From Pseudomonas muyukensis (GTDB lineage Bacteria; Pseudomonadota; Gammaproteobacteria; Pseudomonadales; Pseudomonadaceae): a DNA stretch of 64,000 nt. Positions 29,049-38,623 of this stretch are shown here, one piece after another; position 1 is the stretch's first letter, and every line of letters begins with the position of its first letter. The stretch spans positions 4,926,501 to 4,990,500 of the forward strand of contig NZ_CP077073.1 of NCBI RefSeq assembly GCF_019139535.1, given 5' to 3'. Both the position numbers and the translations under genes were made by a program. Below the pieces are notes generated by a model. The model was given only the letters and a program-made list of their open reading frames with translations, made no database searches and was not told the origin of the DNA.

Positions 29049-29918
29049 TCAAAGTAGCCCCAGTTGTTCGACCTCCGGGGCGCGTGGCAATTCCGCCAGT
29101 GGCGCCAGCCCCGGCAGGCGCGCCATCAGACGCTGGTGAAAACGCTGGGCCAGCGCTGCGGCGAGGCGGTTGTCCGAGGTGTGCAGGAATACATAAGGGC
29201 TGCGGCCCTCTTCGATCCAGGCCGCCACCTTGTCGACCCAGGGCGTGAGGAAAGGCTCGTTGGCCGCCAGCTCCGGATGGCCGATGAAGCGCACCTGCGG
29301 ATGCTGGCTGAACGCAGCCGGGCGCGGCGGTACCTTGGGCTTCTTGGACTGGGCGTGAAGCACAGCGGGCTCGCGGGACGTGCAACTGAACAGCGCCCGC
29401 GGGTCGAGGCAGATGCGTTCCACGCCACGCTCGTGCAACAAGCGGTTGAGCAGGCGCTCCTCTTCGCCGCGGGCGAAGAACGCATCGTTGCGCACCTCCA
29501 CCGCCACCGGCACGCCGATCTCATCGAGAAAATACGCCAATTCGCCCAACCGCGTCGGGCCGAACATCGCCGGTAACTGCAGCCAGTACGGGGAGACCCG
29601 CGCACCCAGTGGCGCCATCAACTGCGTGAAGTTGCGGGCCGAATCGAGTTGTTCGCGCAGGTCGCCAGCATGGCTGACATCACCAGGGAACTTGGCCGTG
29701 AAGCGAAACCCGGGCGGCATGAGTTGCGCCCAGCGCTCGACGGTGGCCGGGGCTGGGCGGGCATAGAAGGTGGTATTGCCCTCGACGGCGTTGAACACCT
29801 GGCTGTACAACCCAAGGTACTCGCCGGAGCGCGCGTCGGCAGGGTAGAGATAGTCGCGCCAGGCATTTTCAGCCCAGGACGGACAACCGAGAAAATAAGG
29901 CAGGGTGGATGGCGTCAT
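29049..29918 (-). CDS. DUF72-family protein
   Basis: A 289-residue TIM-barrel protein of the DUF72 (YecE) family. Family features include an LGCPSWAENAWRDYLYP start, VFNAVEGNTTFYA, FRFTAKFPGDVSH and a WVDKVAAWIEEGRSPYVFLHTSDN end. A charged loop near 170-190 is specific to this copy. Only 3 bp separate it from the upstream small gene. No catalytic activity is established for the family. Confidence 0.85.
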   Translation of the reverse strand: MTPSTLPYFLGCPSWAENAWRDYLYPADARSGEYLGLYSQVFNAVEGNTTFYARPAPATVERWAQLMPPGFRFTAKFPGDVSHAGDLREQLDSARNFTQLMAPLGARVSPYWLQLPAMFGPTRLGELAYFLDEIGVPVAVEVRNDAFFARGEEERLLNRLLHERGVERICLDPRALFSCTSREPAVLHAQSKKPKVPPRPAAFSQHPQVRFIGHPELAANEPFLTPWVDKVAAWIEEGRSPYVFLHTSDNRLAAALAQRFHQRLMARLPGLAPLAELPRAPEVEQLGLL

Positions 29919-29921
29919 CCA

Positions 29922-30212
29922 TCAAATGTACAGGTCCAGCCCCAGCACTTCCATCTCCCAGTCGGTGAAGCCGGCAGTGGTCAGGTAGCTGGCCAGGGCC
30001 GAGGCCGTGCGCCGGTCACGGCCACGGGGGAAGATCAGGTCCTGCTGGCGGGCGGGCAGGTTTTCGCTGCGGCGGCTGGCGCGGCTGATCTGCGCATCGG
30101 TGTCGTCGATGATCTCGGCGTCGGCCTCGTCGATGTTTTCGTCACGGGCCAACGCCTTGCGCGGCGCGCGCTTGATGGGGTAGCTCGATGAGGAAAAGCC
30201 GTCGATACGCAT
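29922..30212 (-). CDS. Conserved small hypothetical protein
   Basis: A 96-residue soluble, charged protein beginning MRIDGFSSSSYPIKR, with an acidic middle (ENIDEADAEIIDDTDAQ) and a hydrophobic end (GFTDWEMEVLGLDLYI). ATG 30212 is the first start after an AT-richer gap of 131 bp in which I see no other feature. It is close-coupled to the DUF72 gene. The amino-terminal serine run and patterned tail suggest a real gene, but I do not recognise a function. Confidence 0.65.
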   Translation of the reverse strand: MRIDGFSSSSYPIKRAPRKALARDENIDEADAEIIDDTDAQISRASRRSENLPARQQDLIFPRGRDRRTASALASYLTTAGFTDWEMEVLGLDLYI

Positions 30213-30343
30213 GAAAAAGCACTCAGGACCAATGATGGCAATTTAGCAGCACCCGTAATCCTTCGCTAATGCCCGAACTGATAACTAGACCACAGAACGC
30301 GCAAAAGGTTTTATCGTGAACGGCGATAGCCGACGAACTGCCT

Positions 30344-31018
30344 TCAACGCGCCTTAGGCGTAGCCACATTATCGCGCAGGTACACCGGTTGCGCCTGTTC
30401 GGCGGCAACCGCCTCGCCCCGGGCCCAGGCAAAGCCGGCCAGGGTCAGGATATCCAGGGCGCTGGGCAAGGCGCTGGCATCGCTGGCGGCGACCTGCACC
30501 GCCAGGCGCTCGGCATAGCCCCAGCCACTGCCGGCGCCAAACCACTCAGCGCCCAGCCCCGCAGGCAGGGCCACGCGCTCCGGCGGCAGCACCGCCTCGT
30601 GGCCGACCAGGCGCATTTCGCCCTGCTGGGCCTGGTAGCAGCCCCAGTACACCTCGTCCATGCGCGCATCGATGGCCGCGGCCACCTGCTGCACGCCGCG
30701 CCCACGCAGTGCGCCCTGGGCCAGCGCGGCCAGGTTGGATACCGGCAGCACTGGGCGCTCGAGGGCGAAGGCCAGGCCCTGGACCACGCCGATGGCGATA
30801 CGCACGCCGGTGAAGGCGCCGGGGCCACGGCCGAAGGCGATGGCATCCACCGCGCTCAACGCCACGCCCGAGTCAGCCAGCAACTGCTTGATCAGCGGCA
30901 GCAGCTTCTTTGCGTGCAGGCGCGGGGCCACCTCGTAATGGCTGGTCACCTTGCCGTCATGCAGCAAGGCGACGGAACAGGCTTCGGTGGCGGTATCCAG
31001 GGCCAGCAAGGTGGTCAT
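30344..31018 (-). CDS. tsaB: tRNA t6A37 threonylcarbamoyltransferase complex subunit TsaB
   Basis: A 224-residue ASKHA-fold protein that partners TsaD and TsaE in making t6A at tRNA position 37. It starts with LALDTATEACSVALLHDG and has the conserved AFGRGPGAFTGVRIAIGVVQGLA. It lacks the metal-binding histidines of TsaD, as expected. ATG 31018 is chosen because homology starts there. It lies downstream of adk, separated by a terminator hairpin; this order (ppc, adk, tsaB) is found in Pseudomonas. Confidence 0.94.
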   Translation of the reverse strand: MTTLLALDTATEACSVALLHDGKVTSHYEVAPRLHAKKLLPLIKQLLADSGVALSAVDAIAFGRGPGAFTGVRIAIGVVQGLAFALERPVLPVSNLAALAQGALRGRGVQQVAAAIDARMDEVYWGCYQAQQGEMRLVGHEAVLPPERVALPAGLGAEWFGAGSGWGYAERLAVQVAASDASALPSALDILTLAGFAWARGEAVAAEQAQPVYLRDNVATPKAR

Positions 31019-31062
31019 CGAACGAGGTATCCAGGCGATAGGGAAAAAGAGCGGCAGTATAA

Positions 31063-31091
31063 ACGACAACGGCCCGCAAGCGGGCCGTCGT
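31063..31091 (-). terminator. Intrinsic terminator downstream of adk
   Basis: Read on the reverse strand, CGGCCCGC/GCGGGCCG (31070-31077 with 31080-31087) forms a tight stem extended by ACGA/TCGT, followed by GTCGTTTAT. It lies about 15 bp after the adk stop and before tsaB. Confidence 0.75.
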
Positions 31092-31106
31092 GACGTATGG
31101 CGAGGA

Positions 31107-32015
<909 letters not shown>

Positions 32016-34643
32016 TCAACCGGTATTGCGCAAGCCCGCCGCGATACCCGCCACGGTCACCAGCAAGGCCTGCTCCAACGGGCTGTCCAGAGCGGCTTCG
32101 CGGCTGCGCGAACGTGCCAGCAGCTCGGCCTGCAGGCGGTGCAACGGGTCCAGGTAGGTGTTGCGCAAGCGGATGAATTCCAGGGTTTCCGGGCTGTGGG
32201 CGAGTAGCACCGGCTGGCCGGTCAGGCCCAGTACCACCTGGCACGACTGCGACAATAGGTCGCGCAGGTGCGCACCCAGGGGCAGCAGCGCGGGTTGCAC
32301 CAGACGTTGGTCGTAGGCCTCTGCAATTTGCGCGTCGGCCTTGGCCAGGACCATCTCCAGCATGTCGATGCGGGTACGGAAGAACGGCCATTGCTCGCGC
32401 ATCTGCGCCAGCAGCTCACCCTGGCCGCGGGCCAGGGCATTGTTCAGCGCGGTTTCCCAGCCCAGCCAGGCGGGCAGCATCAGCCGCGTCTGGGTCCAGC
32501 CGAAGATCCACGGAATGGCCCGCAGGCTCTCGATACCGCCGGCGCGGCGCTTGGCCGGGCGACTGCCCAGTGGCAGGCGACCCAGCTCCTGCTCCGGCGT
32601 CGACTCGCGGAAATACTCGACGAAGTCGGGGTTGTCCCGCACCACGCCGCGATAAGCCTTGACCCCATCGGCCGCCAACTGGTCCATCAGCGCGCGCCAG
32701 GCTGGCTGCGGCGGCGGTGGCGGCAGCAAGGTCGCTTCCAGCACCGCGGCCAGGTAGAGGTTGAGGTTCTGCTCGGCAATACCGGGCAGGCCAAACTTGA
32801 AGCGGATCATTTCGCCCTGCTCGGTGGTGCGCAAGCGCCCGTCCACCGACCCCGGCGGCTGTGACAGGATCGCCGCATGGGCCGGGCCGCCGCCACGGCC
32901 AACCGTGCCGCCGCGGCCATGGAACAACAACAGCTCGACCTGATGCTCGCGGCAGATGCGCACCAGGTTCTCCTGGGCGCGGTACTGGGCCCAGGCGGCG
33001 GCGGTGGTGCCGGCGTCCTTGGCCGAGTCCGAGTAGCCAATCATCACCTCCTGCGGACCGTGCAGGCCGGCGCGGTAGCCGGGCAGCCCCAGCAGGCGCT
33101 GCATGACCGGGCCGGCGTTATCCAGGTCGGCCAGGGTCTCGAACAGCGGCACCACCCGCATGGGCCGGGTCAAGCCGGCCTCCTTGAGCAGCAACTGCAC
33201 GGCCAGCACATCCGAGGCGGCGCCGGCCATGGAGATCACGTAGGAGCCCAGCGAGGCCGCTGGCGCGGCGGCAATCTCGCGGCAGGTGGCCAGCACTTCG
33301 GCAGTGTCGGCCTCGGGCTGGAAGTGCGCCGGCAGCAACGGCCGACGGTTCTTCAGCTCGGCCTGGAGGAATGCGATGCGCGCCTCCTCGTCCCAATCGG
33401 CGTAGCGGCCCAGCCCAAGGTAATCGGTGATTTCCGACAGCGCATCGCGATGGCGGGCGGCGTCCTGGCGCACATCGAGGCGCACCAGGAACAGGCCGAA
33501 GGTCACCGCCCGGCGCAGGCAGTCGAGCAGCGGCCCATCGGCGATCACGCCCATGCCGCACTCATGCAGCGAGTGATAGCACAACTGCAATGGCGCGATC
33601 AGGTCGCGGTTGTCGACCAGCACCGCGGCGCTGGCTGGCTGGGTCGCCGCCAGCGAGGCGTGGGCCCAGGCCCGGGTCGCGCGCAGGCGATCGCGCAACT
33701 GCTTGAGCAAGGCGCGGTACGGCTCGGCACTGTCGCCGACCTGGGCACGCAGCGCCGGGCTGGCCTGCTGCATGGACAATTCGCCGGCCAGGTGGTCGAT
33801 ATCGCGCAGGAACAGGTCGGCGGCCATCCAGCGCGCCAGCAGCAGCACTTCACGGGTTACCGCCGCGGTGACATTGGGGTTGCCGTCGCGGTCGCCGCCC
33901 ATCCAGGAAGCGAAACGCACCGGCGCCGCCTCCAGCGGCAAGCGCAGGCCGGTGGCCTCGAACAACGCGCCATCGACCTTGCGCAGGTGATTGGGGATGG
34001 CTTGCCACAGCGAGTGCTCGATCACCGCGAAGCCCCATTTGGCCTCGTCCACCGGGGTCGGCCGGGTACGGCGGATCTCCTCGGTGTGCCAGGCCTCGGC
34101 GATCAGCCGGCGCAGGCGCTCGCGCACTTGCTGGCGTTCGGCGGGGAGCAGGTCGCGGTGGTCCTGCGCCGCCAGCTGCGCGGCGATGGCGTCGTACTTC
34201 TGGATCAGCGTGCGGCGGGCCACTTCGGTGGGATGGGCGGTGAGCACCAGCTCGATGTCCAGCCTGGCCAACTGGCGGGCCAGGGCTTCATTGGCGTGCC
34301 CCGCGGCCTGCAACCGCGCCAGCAGCTCGGGCAGTACCCGCGCCTCGAACGGCGCGGGCTGGTCAGCGTCGCGGCGGTGGATCAACTGGTACTGCTCGGC
34401 GATATTGGCCAGGTTGAGGAACTGGTTGAATGCCCGCGCCACCGGCAGCAGGTCTTGCTCGGCGAGGTCGCCCAGGGTCGAACTCAACTGCTCGCCGGCA
34501 TCGCGCCGGTCGGCCTTGGCACTGTGGCGAATGTCCTCGATCTTCTGCAGGAACGCCTCGCCATGCTGCTGGCGAATGGTCTCGCCCAGCAGCTCCCCCA
34601 ACAGATGCACATCCTCACGCAAGCGCAGATCGATATCGCTCAT
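32016..34643 (-). CDS. ppc: Phosphoenolpyruvate carboxylase
   Basis: Anaplerotic enzyme that makes oxaloacetate from PEP and bicarbonate. It has 875 residues. Catalytic histidine motif [14 protein letters not shown] (near 135-150), the [12 protein letters not shown] loop, [19 protein letters not shown] (near 570) and the C-terminal RNTG that forms part of the allosteric/active site are all present. ATG 34643 ([10 protein letters not shown]) fits the family start. It is divergent from the small gene at 34788. Confidence 0.97.
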   Translation of the reverse strand: MSDIDLRLREDVHLLGELLGETIRQQHGEAFLQKIEDIRHSAKADRRDAGEQLSSTLGDLAEQDLLPVARAFNQFLNLANIAEQYQLIHRRDADQPAPFEARVLPELLARLQAAGHANEALARQLARLDIELVLTAHPTEVARRTLIQKYDAIAAQLAAQDHRDLLPAERQQVRERLRRLIAEAWHTEEIRRTRPTPVDEAKWGFAVIEHSLWQAIPNHLRKVDGALFEATGLRLPLEAAPVRFASWMGGDRDGNPNVTAAVTREVLLLARWMAADLFLRDIDHLAGELSMQQASPALRAQVGDSAEPYRALLKQLRDRLRATRAWAHASLAATQPASAAVLVDNRDLIAPLQLCYHSLHECGMGVIADGPLLDCLRRAVTFGLFLVRLDVRQDAARHRDALSEITDYLGLGRYADWDEEARIAFLQAELKNRRPLLPAHFQPEADTAEVLATCREIAAAPAASLGSYVISMAGAASDVLAVQLLLKEAGLTRPMRVVPLFETLADLDNAGPVMQRLLGLPGYRAGLHGPQEVMIGYSDSAKDAGTTAAAWAQYRAQENLVRICREHQVELLLFHGRGGTVGRGGGPAHAAILSQPPGSVDGRLRTTEQGEMIRFKFGLPGIAEQNLNLYLAAVLEATLLPPPPPQPAWRALMDQLAADGVKAYRGVVRDNPDFVEYFRESTPEQELGRLPLGSRPAKRRAGGIESLRAIPWIFGWTQTRLMLPAWLGWETALNNALARGQGELLAQMREQWPFFRTRIDMLEMVLAKADAQIAEAYDQRLVQPALLPLGAHLRDLLSQSCQVVLGLTGQPVLLAHSPETLEFIRLRNTYLDPLHRLQAELLARSRSREAALDSPLEQALLVTVAGIAAGLRNTG

Positions 34644-34787
34644 CGGGCCTCTCCATTCCGGGAAACAGCAGGCCCCAAGAGTGCCCACCAAGGCGCGCGC
34701 CTGGCAAGCCGGGAACACGCAAAGCAACTAAAGTGAACACAGGTCATCCGAAGCAATGCCACTTTCGAGGCTTTGACAGAGGTCATC

Positions 34788-35132
34788 ATGAAAATCCGCG
34801 AACTCGCCCAGCACTGGGAACAGAATGCCGCCGGCCGCCTGAGCCCGACCGGCCATGTCCTGCACCTGGACATGGAGGCCGAAGCGCGCCTGGCCGCGCT
34901 GATCGAGATGTACCCCAAGCGCAGCCCCGAGGAACTGCTCGGTGAGCTGGTGGCCGCCGCGCTCGAGGAGCTGGAGGCCAGCTTCCCCTACATCAAGGGC
35001 CAACAGGTGATCGCCACCGACGAGGAAGGCGACCCGCTGTACGAGGACATCGGCCCTACCCCGCGCTTTCTGGCCCTCTCCCGCCGCCACCTGCAGGCCC
35101 TTGGCCGGGTGCCGGAAGACCCCTCGCACTGA
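34788..35132 (+). CDS. Small conserved Pseudomonas protein (sometimes named pilin assembly protein)
   Basis: A 114-residue soluble, acidic, helix-rich protein (MKIRELAQHWEQN ... LDMEAEARLAALIEMYPKRSPEELLGELVAAALEELEASFPYIKG ... GRVPEDPSH). The middle resembles a ribbon-helix-helix-like segment. AGAGG precedes ATG 34788. I recall homologues beside ppc being labelled pilin assembly protein, but nothing in the sequence supports a pilus role. It is followed by a GC-rich hairpin. Confidence 0.72.
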   Translation: MKIRELAQHWEQNAAGRLSPTGHVLHLDMEAEARLAALIEMYPKRSPEELLGELVAAALEELEASFPYIKGQQVIATDEEGDPLYEDIGPTPRFLALSRRHLQALGRVPEDPSH

Positions 35133-35142
35133 GCTTCGCGGG

Positions 35143-35161
35143 TGCCGGGCAAGGCCCGGCA
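35143..35161. terminator. Hairpin after the small gene
   Basis: TGCCGGGC/GCCCGGCA (35143-35150 with 35154-35161), an 8-bp perfect stem with a 3-nt loop, lies 10 bp after the stop at 35132. No T-run follows, so termination is likely but not certain. Confidence 0.5.
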
Positions 35162-35245
35162 TACCGCCATCGGCCACGGAAGTTCCAGGTCAAATCCGCT
35201 GACCAATTAGTCAGAAAAAAATACCTTTAGCGTGCAAATTTTTCT

Positions 35246-35273
35246 GAACTATTCAAAAAACGCCTCGGTCACA
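35246..35273 (+). promoter_or_regulatory. Candidate AlgU (sigma-22/RpoE-type) promoter for the lipoprotein pair
   Basis: GAACTA (35246-35251), a 17-bp spacer and TCACA (35269-35273) resemble the AlgU consensus (GAACTT, 16-17 bp, TCTGA-like). The start would lie about 110 bp before the DUF4398 lipoprotein gene. In P. aeruginosa the equivalent pair PA3691-lptF is in the AlgU envelope-stress regulon. The match is imperfect, so this is a suggestion. Confidence 0.35.
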
Positions 35274-35387
35274 GCCAATAGCCATCACGGCAAAACCCTT
35301 AAGACCCGGGCGTTGACGCGCTCGCCTGGCGACAGGGGAACAGCGATGAACCCGTAGCGGCCATCGTCGTTTAACAGGAGTGACCCA

Positions 35388-35801
35388 ATGGAGTTGACCA
35401 CCATGAAGACCCGCATCGAAAAACCTACTTCCACTCACCTGCGCGGGCTCAAGCTGGCCGCGCTGGCCCTGGGCAGCAGCCTGGTGCTGGCCGGTTGCGC
35501 GGGCAAACCGCCTACCGAGCAATACGCCGTGACCCAGTCGGCGGTCAACTCGGCGGTGAGTGCCGGCGGTACCGAGTTTGCCGCGGTGGAGATGAAAGCC
35601 GCCCAGGACAAGTTCAAGAAGGCCGAGATCGCCATGCACGACAAGCAGTACGACGAGGCCAAGCTGCTCGCCGAACAGGCCGAGTGGGACGCCCGCGTCG
35701 CCGAACGCAAGGCCCAGGCCGCCAAGGCCCAGAAAGCCGTGCAGGATGCCCGCCAGGGCGTCAACGACGTACGTGAGGAAGGCCTGCGCAGCGCCGAATG
35801 A
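35388..35801 (+). CDS. DUF4398-family lipoprotein
   Basis: A 137-residue lipoprotein. The signal peptide is unusually long at the front (MELTTMKTRIEKPTSTHLRGLKL...) and ends in the lipobox LAGC (C37). The mature part is alpha-helical and rich in A, K, E and Q (AAVEMKAAQDKFKKAEIAM, EQAEWDARVAERKAQAAKAQ), likely a coiled coil. AGGAG lies 7 nt before ATG 35388, which decides the start over the ATG at 35403. It precedes an OmpA-family lipoprotein that carries a similar N-terminal region, so the two may act together at the outer membrane. Confidence 0.85.
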   Translation: MELTTMKTRIEKPTSTHLRGLKLAALALGSSLVLAGCAGKPPTEQYAVTQSAVNSAVSAGGTEFAAVEMKAAQDKFKKAEIAMHDKQYDEAKLLAEQAEWDARVAERKAQAAKAQKAVQDARQGVNDVREEGLRSAE

Positions 35802-35849
35802 GCCTGCCCCGCCACTTGAGCCTTCGTTAGAGATCAAAGGATGAACACC

Positions 35850-36638
35850 ATGCGCAAACACATCATGATTCCCGCCCTGCTGGCCCTGAGCGTAGGCCTG
35901 GCTGCCTGCTCCCACGACCCGAACGCCAACCTGGAATCGGCCCGCACCAACTTCTCGGCCCTGCAGAGCGATCCGCAGTCGAGCAAGGTGGCCGCGCTGG
36001 AGACCAAGGACGCCCAGGACTGGCTGAACAAAGCCGACAAGGCCTACATGGACCGTGAGAACGAGAAGAAGGTCGACCAGCTGGCCTACCTGACCAACCA
36101 GCGCGTCGAGGTGGCCAAGCAGACCATCGCCCTGCGCACCGCCGAGGCCGACCTGAAGAATGCCGCCGCCCAGCGCGCCCAGGCCAAGCTGGACGCCCGC
36201 GACGCGCAGATCAAGAAGCTGCAGGACAGCCTCAACGCCAAGCAGACCGACCGCGGCACCCTGGTGACCTTCGGCGACGTGCTGTTCGACTTCAACAAGG
36301 CCAACCTCAAGAGCAGCGCCTATCCGAACATCACCAAGCTGGCCCAGTTCCTCCAGGAAAACCCTGAGCGCAAGGTGATCGTCGAGGGCTATACCGACAG
36401 CGTCGGTTCGGCCAACTACAACCAGACCCTGTCCGAGCGCCGTGCAGGCTCGGTACGCATGGCGCTGGTGCGGGCCGGCGTCGACCCTGCGCGCATCGTC
36501 GCCCAGGGTTACGGCAAGGAGTATCCGGTGGCCGACAACGGCAGCAACTCGGGCCGTGCGCAGAACCGTCGGGTGGAGGTGACCATCTCCAACGACAACC
36601 AGCCAGTGGCGCCGCGTTCGGTGAGCCAGATCCAGTAA
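35850..36638 (+). CDS. lptF: OmpA-family outer-membrane lipoprotein (LptF homologue)
   Basis: A 262-residue lipoprotein: signal MRKHIMIPALLALSVGLAAC with lipobox LAAC, a helical DUF4398-like part with coiled-coil character (about 25-140), then an OmpA/MotB peptidoglycan-binding domain (FGDVLFDFNKANL, VIVEGYTDSVGSANYN, LSERRAGSVRMALV, GYGKEYPVADN and NRRVEV). It should tether outer membrane to cell wall. AAAGG is 9 nt before ATG 35850 and too close to the upstream in-frame ATG at 35841. P. aeruginosa LptF (PA3692) has the same context. A strong terminator follows. Confidence 0.88.
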   Translation: MRKHIMIPALLALSVGLAACSHDPNANLESARTNFSALQSDPQSSKVAALETKDAQDWLNKADKAYMDRENEKKVDQLAYLTNQRVEVAKQTIALRTAEADLKNAAAQRAQAKLDARDAQIKKLQDSLNAKQTDRGTLVTFGDVLFDFNKANLKSSAYPNITKLAQFLQENPERKVIVEGYTDSVGSANYNQTLSERRAGSVRMALVRAGVDPARIVAQGYGKEYPVADNGSNSGRAQNRRVEVTISNDNQPVAPRSVSQIQ

Positions 36639-36658
36639 CCACTGGTGCTTGAGTGAAG

Positions 36659-36685
36659 AACCCCGCCTTGAAGGCGGGGTTTTTC
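36659..36685 (+). terminator. Rho-independent terminator of the lipoprotein operon
   Basis: CCCCGCC/GGCGGGG (36661-36667 with 36673-36679), a 5-nt loop and a TTTTT tail, 22 bp after the lptF stop. It isolates the operon from the toxin-antitoxin genes that follow. Confidence 0.93.
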
Positions 36686-36777
36686 ATGTGTACCAGTCAT
36701 CAAAAACACCTTTAAAGACACCATTCAAAGTACTAACCTGATCGTAACGTCCCTTCGACTAACAGGTTGATACAACA

Positions 36778-37062
36778 ATGACCTACCCCGTTCTCGCCGA
36801 TCTGGCAGCATCCATCACCGAGCTGAAGAAAGATCCTATGGGCACCATTCGCGAAGCGCGCGGCGAGACCGTGGTGATTCTCAATCGGAACGAGCCTGCC
36901 TTCTATGCAGTACCGCCTGAACGCTATGAGGCGATGATGGAGCTGATCGACGATTTGCACCTAGCCGAATTGGTACGCCAGCGAAGTGGAGGCCCCACCG
37001 TGAGGGTGGATATCGATGAACTTATCGTCGAGGCCGAACGCGACATCAAGCTACAACCTTGA
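36778..37062 (+). CDS. Phd/YefM-family antitoxin
   Basis: A 94-residue antitoxin. The N-terminal part fits Phd/YefM (VLADLAASITELKKDP then VVILNRNEPAFYAVPPERYEAMMELIDD), which dimerises and binds DNA; the C-terminal tail (VDIDELIVEAERDIKLQP) should wrap the toxin. A weak AGG precedes the ATG. It overlaps the toxin start by 47 bp. Base composition is less GC-rich than in the flanking genes, which suggests acquisition. It should repress its own promoter. Confidence 0.9.
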   Translation: MTYPVLADLAASITELKKDPMGTIREARGETVVILNRNEPAFYAVPPERYEAMMELIDDLHLAELVRQRSGGPTVRVDIDELIVEAERDIKLQP

Positions 37063-37333
37063 GTTCGACGTCAGGGCGCAGAAGGAGTACCGCAAACTCG
37101 AACCGCAACTGCGCCTGCAATTGGCCAGAAAGCTCAAGGTGCGGCTGGTTCAACCCAGAGTAGAAAAGGACAAGCTGGCCGCCATGGCCGACTGCTACAA
37201 GATAAAGTTGAAATCAGCCGGCTACCGCCTGGTTTACCAGGTCATCGAACATCGTGTCATGGTGATAGTGATCGCAATCGGGAAACGCGAAAACAGCGAA
37301 ACCTACACGACGGCACGCTCGCGCATGAACTAG
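37016..37333 (+). CDS. RelE/ParE-superfamily toxin
   Basis: A 105-residue RelE-like toxin, probably a ribosome-dependent mRNA endonuclease. The fold signature is present: YNLEFDVRAQKEYRKLEPQ, KLAAMADCYKIKLKSAGYRLVYQV, VIVIAIGKRENSETY. Basic residues of the RelE active site (the R in AGYRL, the R in GKRE and the final Y) are kept, so it looks active. It starts inside the antitoxin gene with a 47-bp overlap. The first 13 residues may not be part of the fold, and a later start is possible. Confidence 0.88.
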   Translation: MNLSSRPNATSSYNLEFDVRAQKEYRKLEPQLRLQLARKLKVRLVQPRVEKDKLAAMADCYKIKLKSAGYRLVYQVIEHRVMVIVIAIGKRENSETYTTARSRMN

Positions 37334-37376
37334 AAATTTCGTTCGAAGCGAAGCCTTCGCCACATCCAATGGCACC

Positions 37377-37703
37377 TCACTGCACCTGCTGCGGCGTCTC
37401 CTGCCCCATGCACCGCACCGCACGCTTGCGGTTGTCCACCAACACGCCGGTCAGGCCCTTCTGCTCGGTATCGAACAGCACCAGCACGCCATCGATGCAC
37501 TGCGCCACCTGTGGCGCCGGGGTCAGGGAAAGCTTGTAGTCCTCGCCCGGAATGGTCTTGAGCATGGTGAAGTCCTGCAACAGCAGCGCATCCTGCGGCT
37601 TGGCGAAATGCAGATAGCCGTAGTACCAGAGGACTCCCACCGTCACGATGATGCTGCCGACACCGGTCAGGATCAGGGGGATGGCGTTGCGTTCTTCACT
37701 CAT
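37377..37703 (-). CDS. Small membrane-anchored hypothetical protein
   Basis: A 108-residue protein with one N-terminal membrane helix (about 8-28, IPLILTGVGSIIVTVGVLWYYG) and a periplasmic-type domain with two cysteines (AQCIDG, VRCMGQ) that may form a disulfide. Its start overlaps the upstream hydrolase stop by 4 bp, so it is translationally coupled. A similar gene occurs at this position in P. aeruginosa. I do not recognise a function. Confidence 0.75.
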   Translation of the reverse strand: MSEERNAIPLILTGVGSIIVTVGVLWYYGYLHFAKPQDALLLQDFTMLKTIPGEDYKLSLTPAPQVAQCIDGVLVLFDTEQKGLTGVLVDNRKRAVRCMGQETPQQVQ

Positions 37704-38623
37704 TGCGCGTTTTTCTCGTCAGGGTAATTGGGGACTTCGGCCAGGCGGCGCAGGCCGTTGAAGTGCGTGGGGTCGTCCAGGAAGCGCAGCATCACCTGGC
37801 GCCAGGTTGGGTCGGCAAAGGTCTGCACATGGTCGCCGCGGGTCAGTTGCAGCACCCGTGGCGGCGGCGCGTGCTGGTACAGGCGCAGGCCGTTGTCCAA
37901 CGGCACCAGCTTGTCGTCGATGCTGTGGAAGAACAGCTTGGGGGGGCTGGTCAGGCGCTCGATGGAATGGATCGCGCTGTCGCCGTCGGGCACCAGCCAG
38001 GACAACGGCACCTGCAGGGGCCAGGTCATCCACGAGGTGCCCAGGGCATAGCGCCCGACCGCGCGGTAGCTGGCCGGCACGCCATCGAACACCAAGGCGC
38101 TGAAGCGCTGGCGCTGTTGTGGGTGTTGCGCCAGGTAGTGGATGGCCATGGCCCCGCCAAGGCTCTGACCCAGCAGCACCAGCGGCTTGCCTTGCGCCTG
38201 GGGTGCCTGGTCGAGCCAGCTCAAGGCCGCGGCGATATCGCCATACACCTCGGGCAGCGTCGGCTTGCCCTGGGACAGGCCGTAACCGCGGTAGTCGATC
38301 ATCAGCACCTGGTAGCCTTGCTTGGGCAACCAGTAGCTGCCGCCAAGGTGCCAGGCCAGATTGCCGCCGTTGCCATGCAAGTGCAGCACCGTGCCCTTGA
38401 TCGCGACACCCTCGGGCACCGGCAACCACCAGCCGTGCAGGCGGGTGCCGTCGGCGGCGGTCAGGGTCAGGTCCTGGTAGGCCAGGCGGGCCTTCGCCGG
38501 GGTGAACGGCTGGCCAGGCTCGGGATAGAACAGCAGGCTGCTGCAGCCGGCCAACAGCAGCAACCCCAGGCCGAGGGCGAGGTGACGCCAGGCGTCAGAG
38601 AATGTTCGCGTAGTCGGCTTCAA
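37700..38623 (-). CDS. Alpha/beta-hydrolase lipoprotein
   Basis: A 307-residue serine hydrolase of the YfhR/BEM46 type. The signal peptide ends in lipobox LAGC (C27). The oxyanion region is HLHGNGGN, the nucleophile elbow GQSLGGAM; a charge-relay Asp is near HSIDDKLVPLDNG and the histidine in RGDHVQTF. The first codon appears to be TTG (38621-38623), because no ATG or GTG precedes the signal peptide; the start overlaps the QEGLA gene by 29 bp. The substrate is unknown. Confidence 0.82.
   Translation of the reverse strand: MKPTTRTFSDAWRHLALGLGLLLLAGCSSLLFYPEPGQPFTPAKARLAYQDLTLTAADGTRLHGWWLPVPEGVAIKGTVLHLHGNGGNLAWHLGGSYWLPKQGYQVLMIDYRGYGLSQGKPTLPEVYGDIAAALSWLDQAPQAQGKPLVLLGQSLGGAMAIHYLAQHPQQRQRFSALVFDGVPASYRAVGRYALGTSWMTWPLQVPLSWLVPDGDSAIHSIERLTSPPKLFFHSIDDKLVPLDNGLRLYQHAPPPRVLQLTRGDHVQTFADPTWRQVMLRFLDDPTHFNGLRRLAEVPNYPDEKNAQ

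Noticed and set aside
32877..34736. A 619-codon forward frame opposite ppc
   Set aside because: Antisense shadow with no recognisable domain; ppc motifs are all on the reverse strand.
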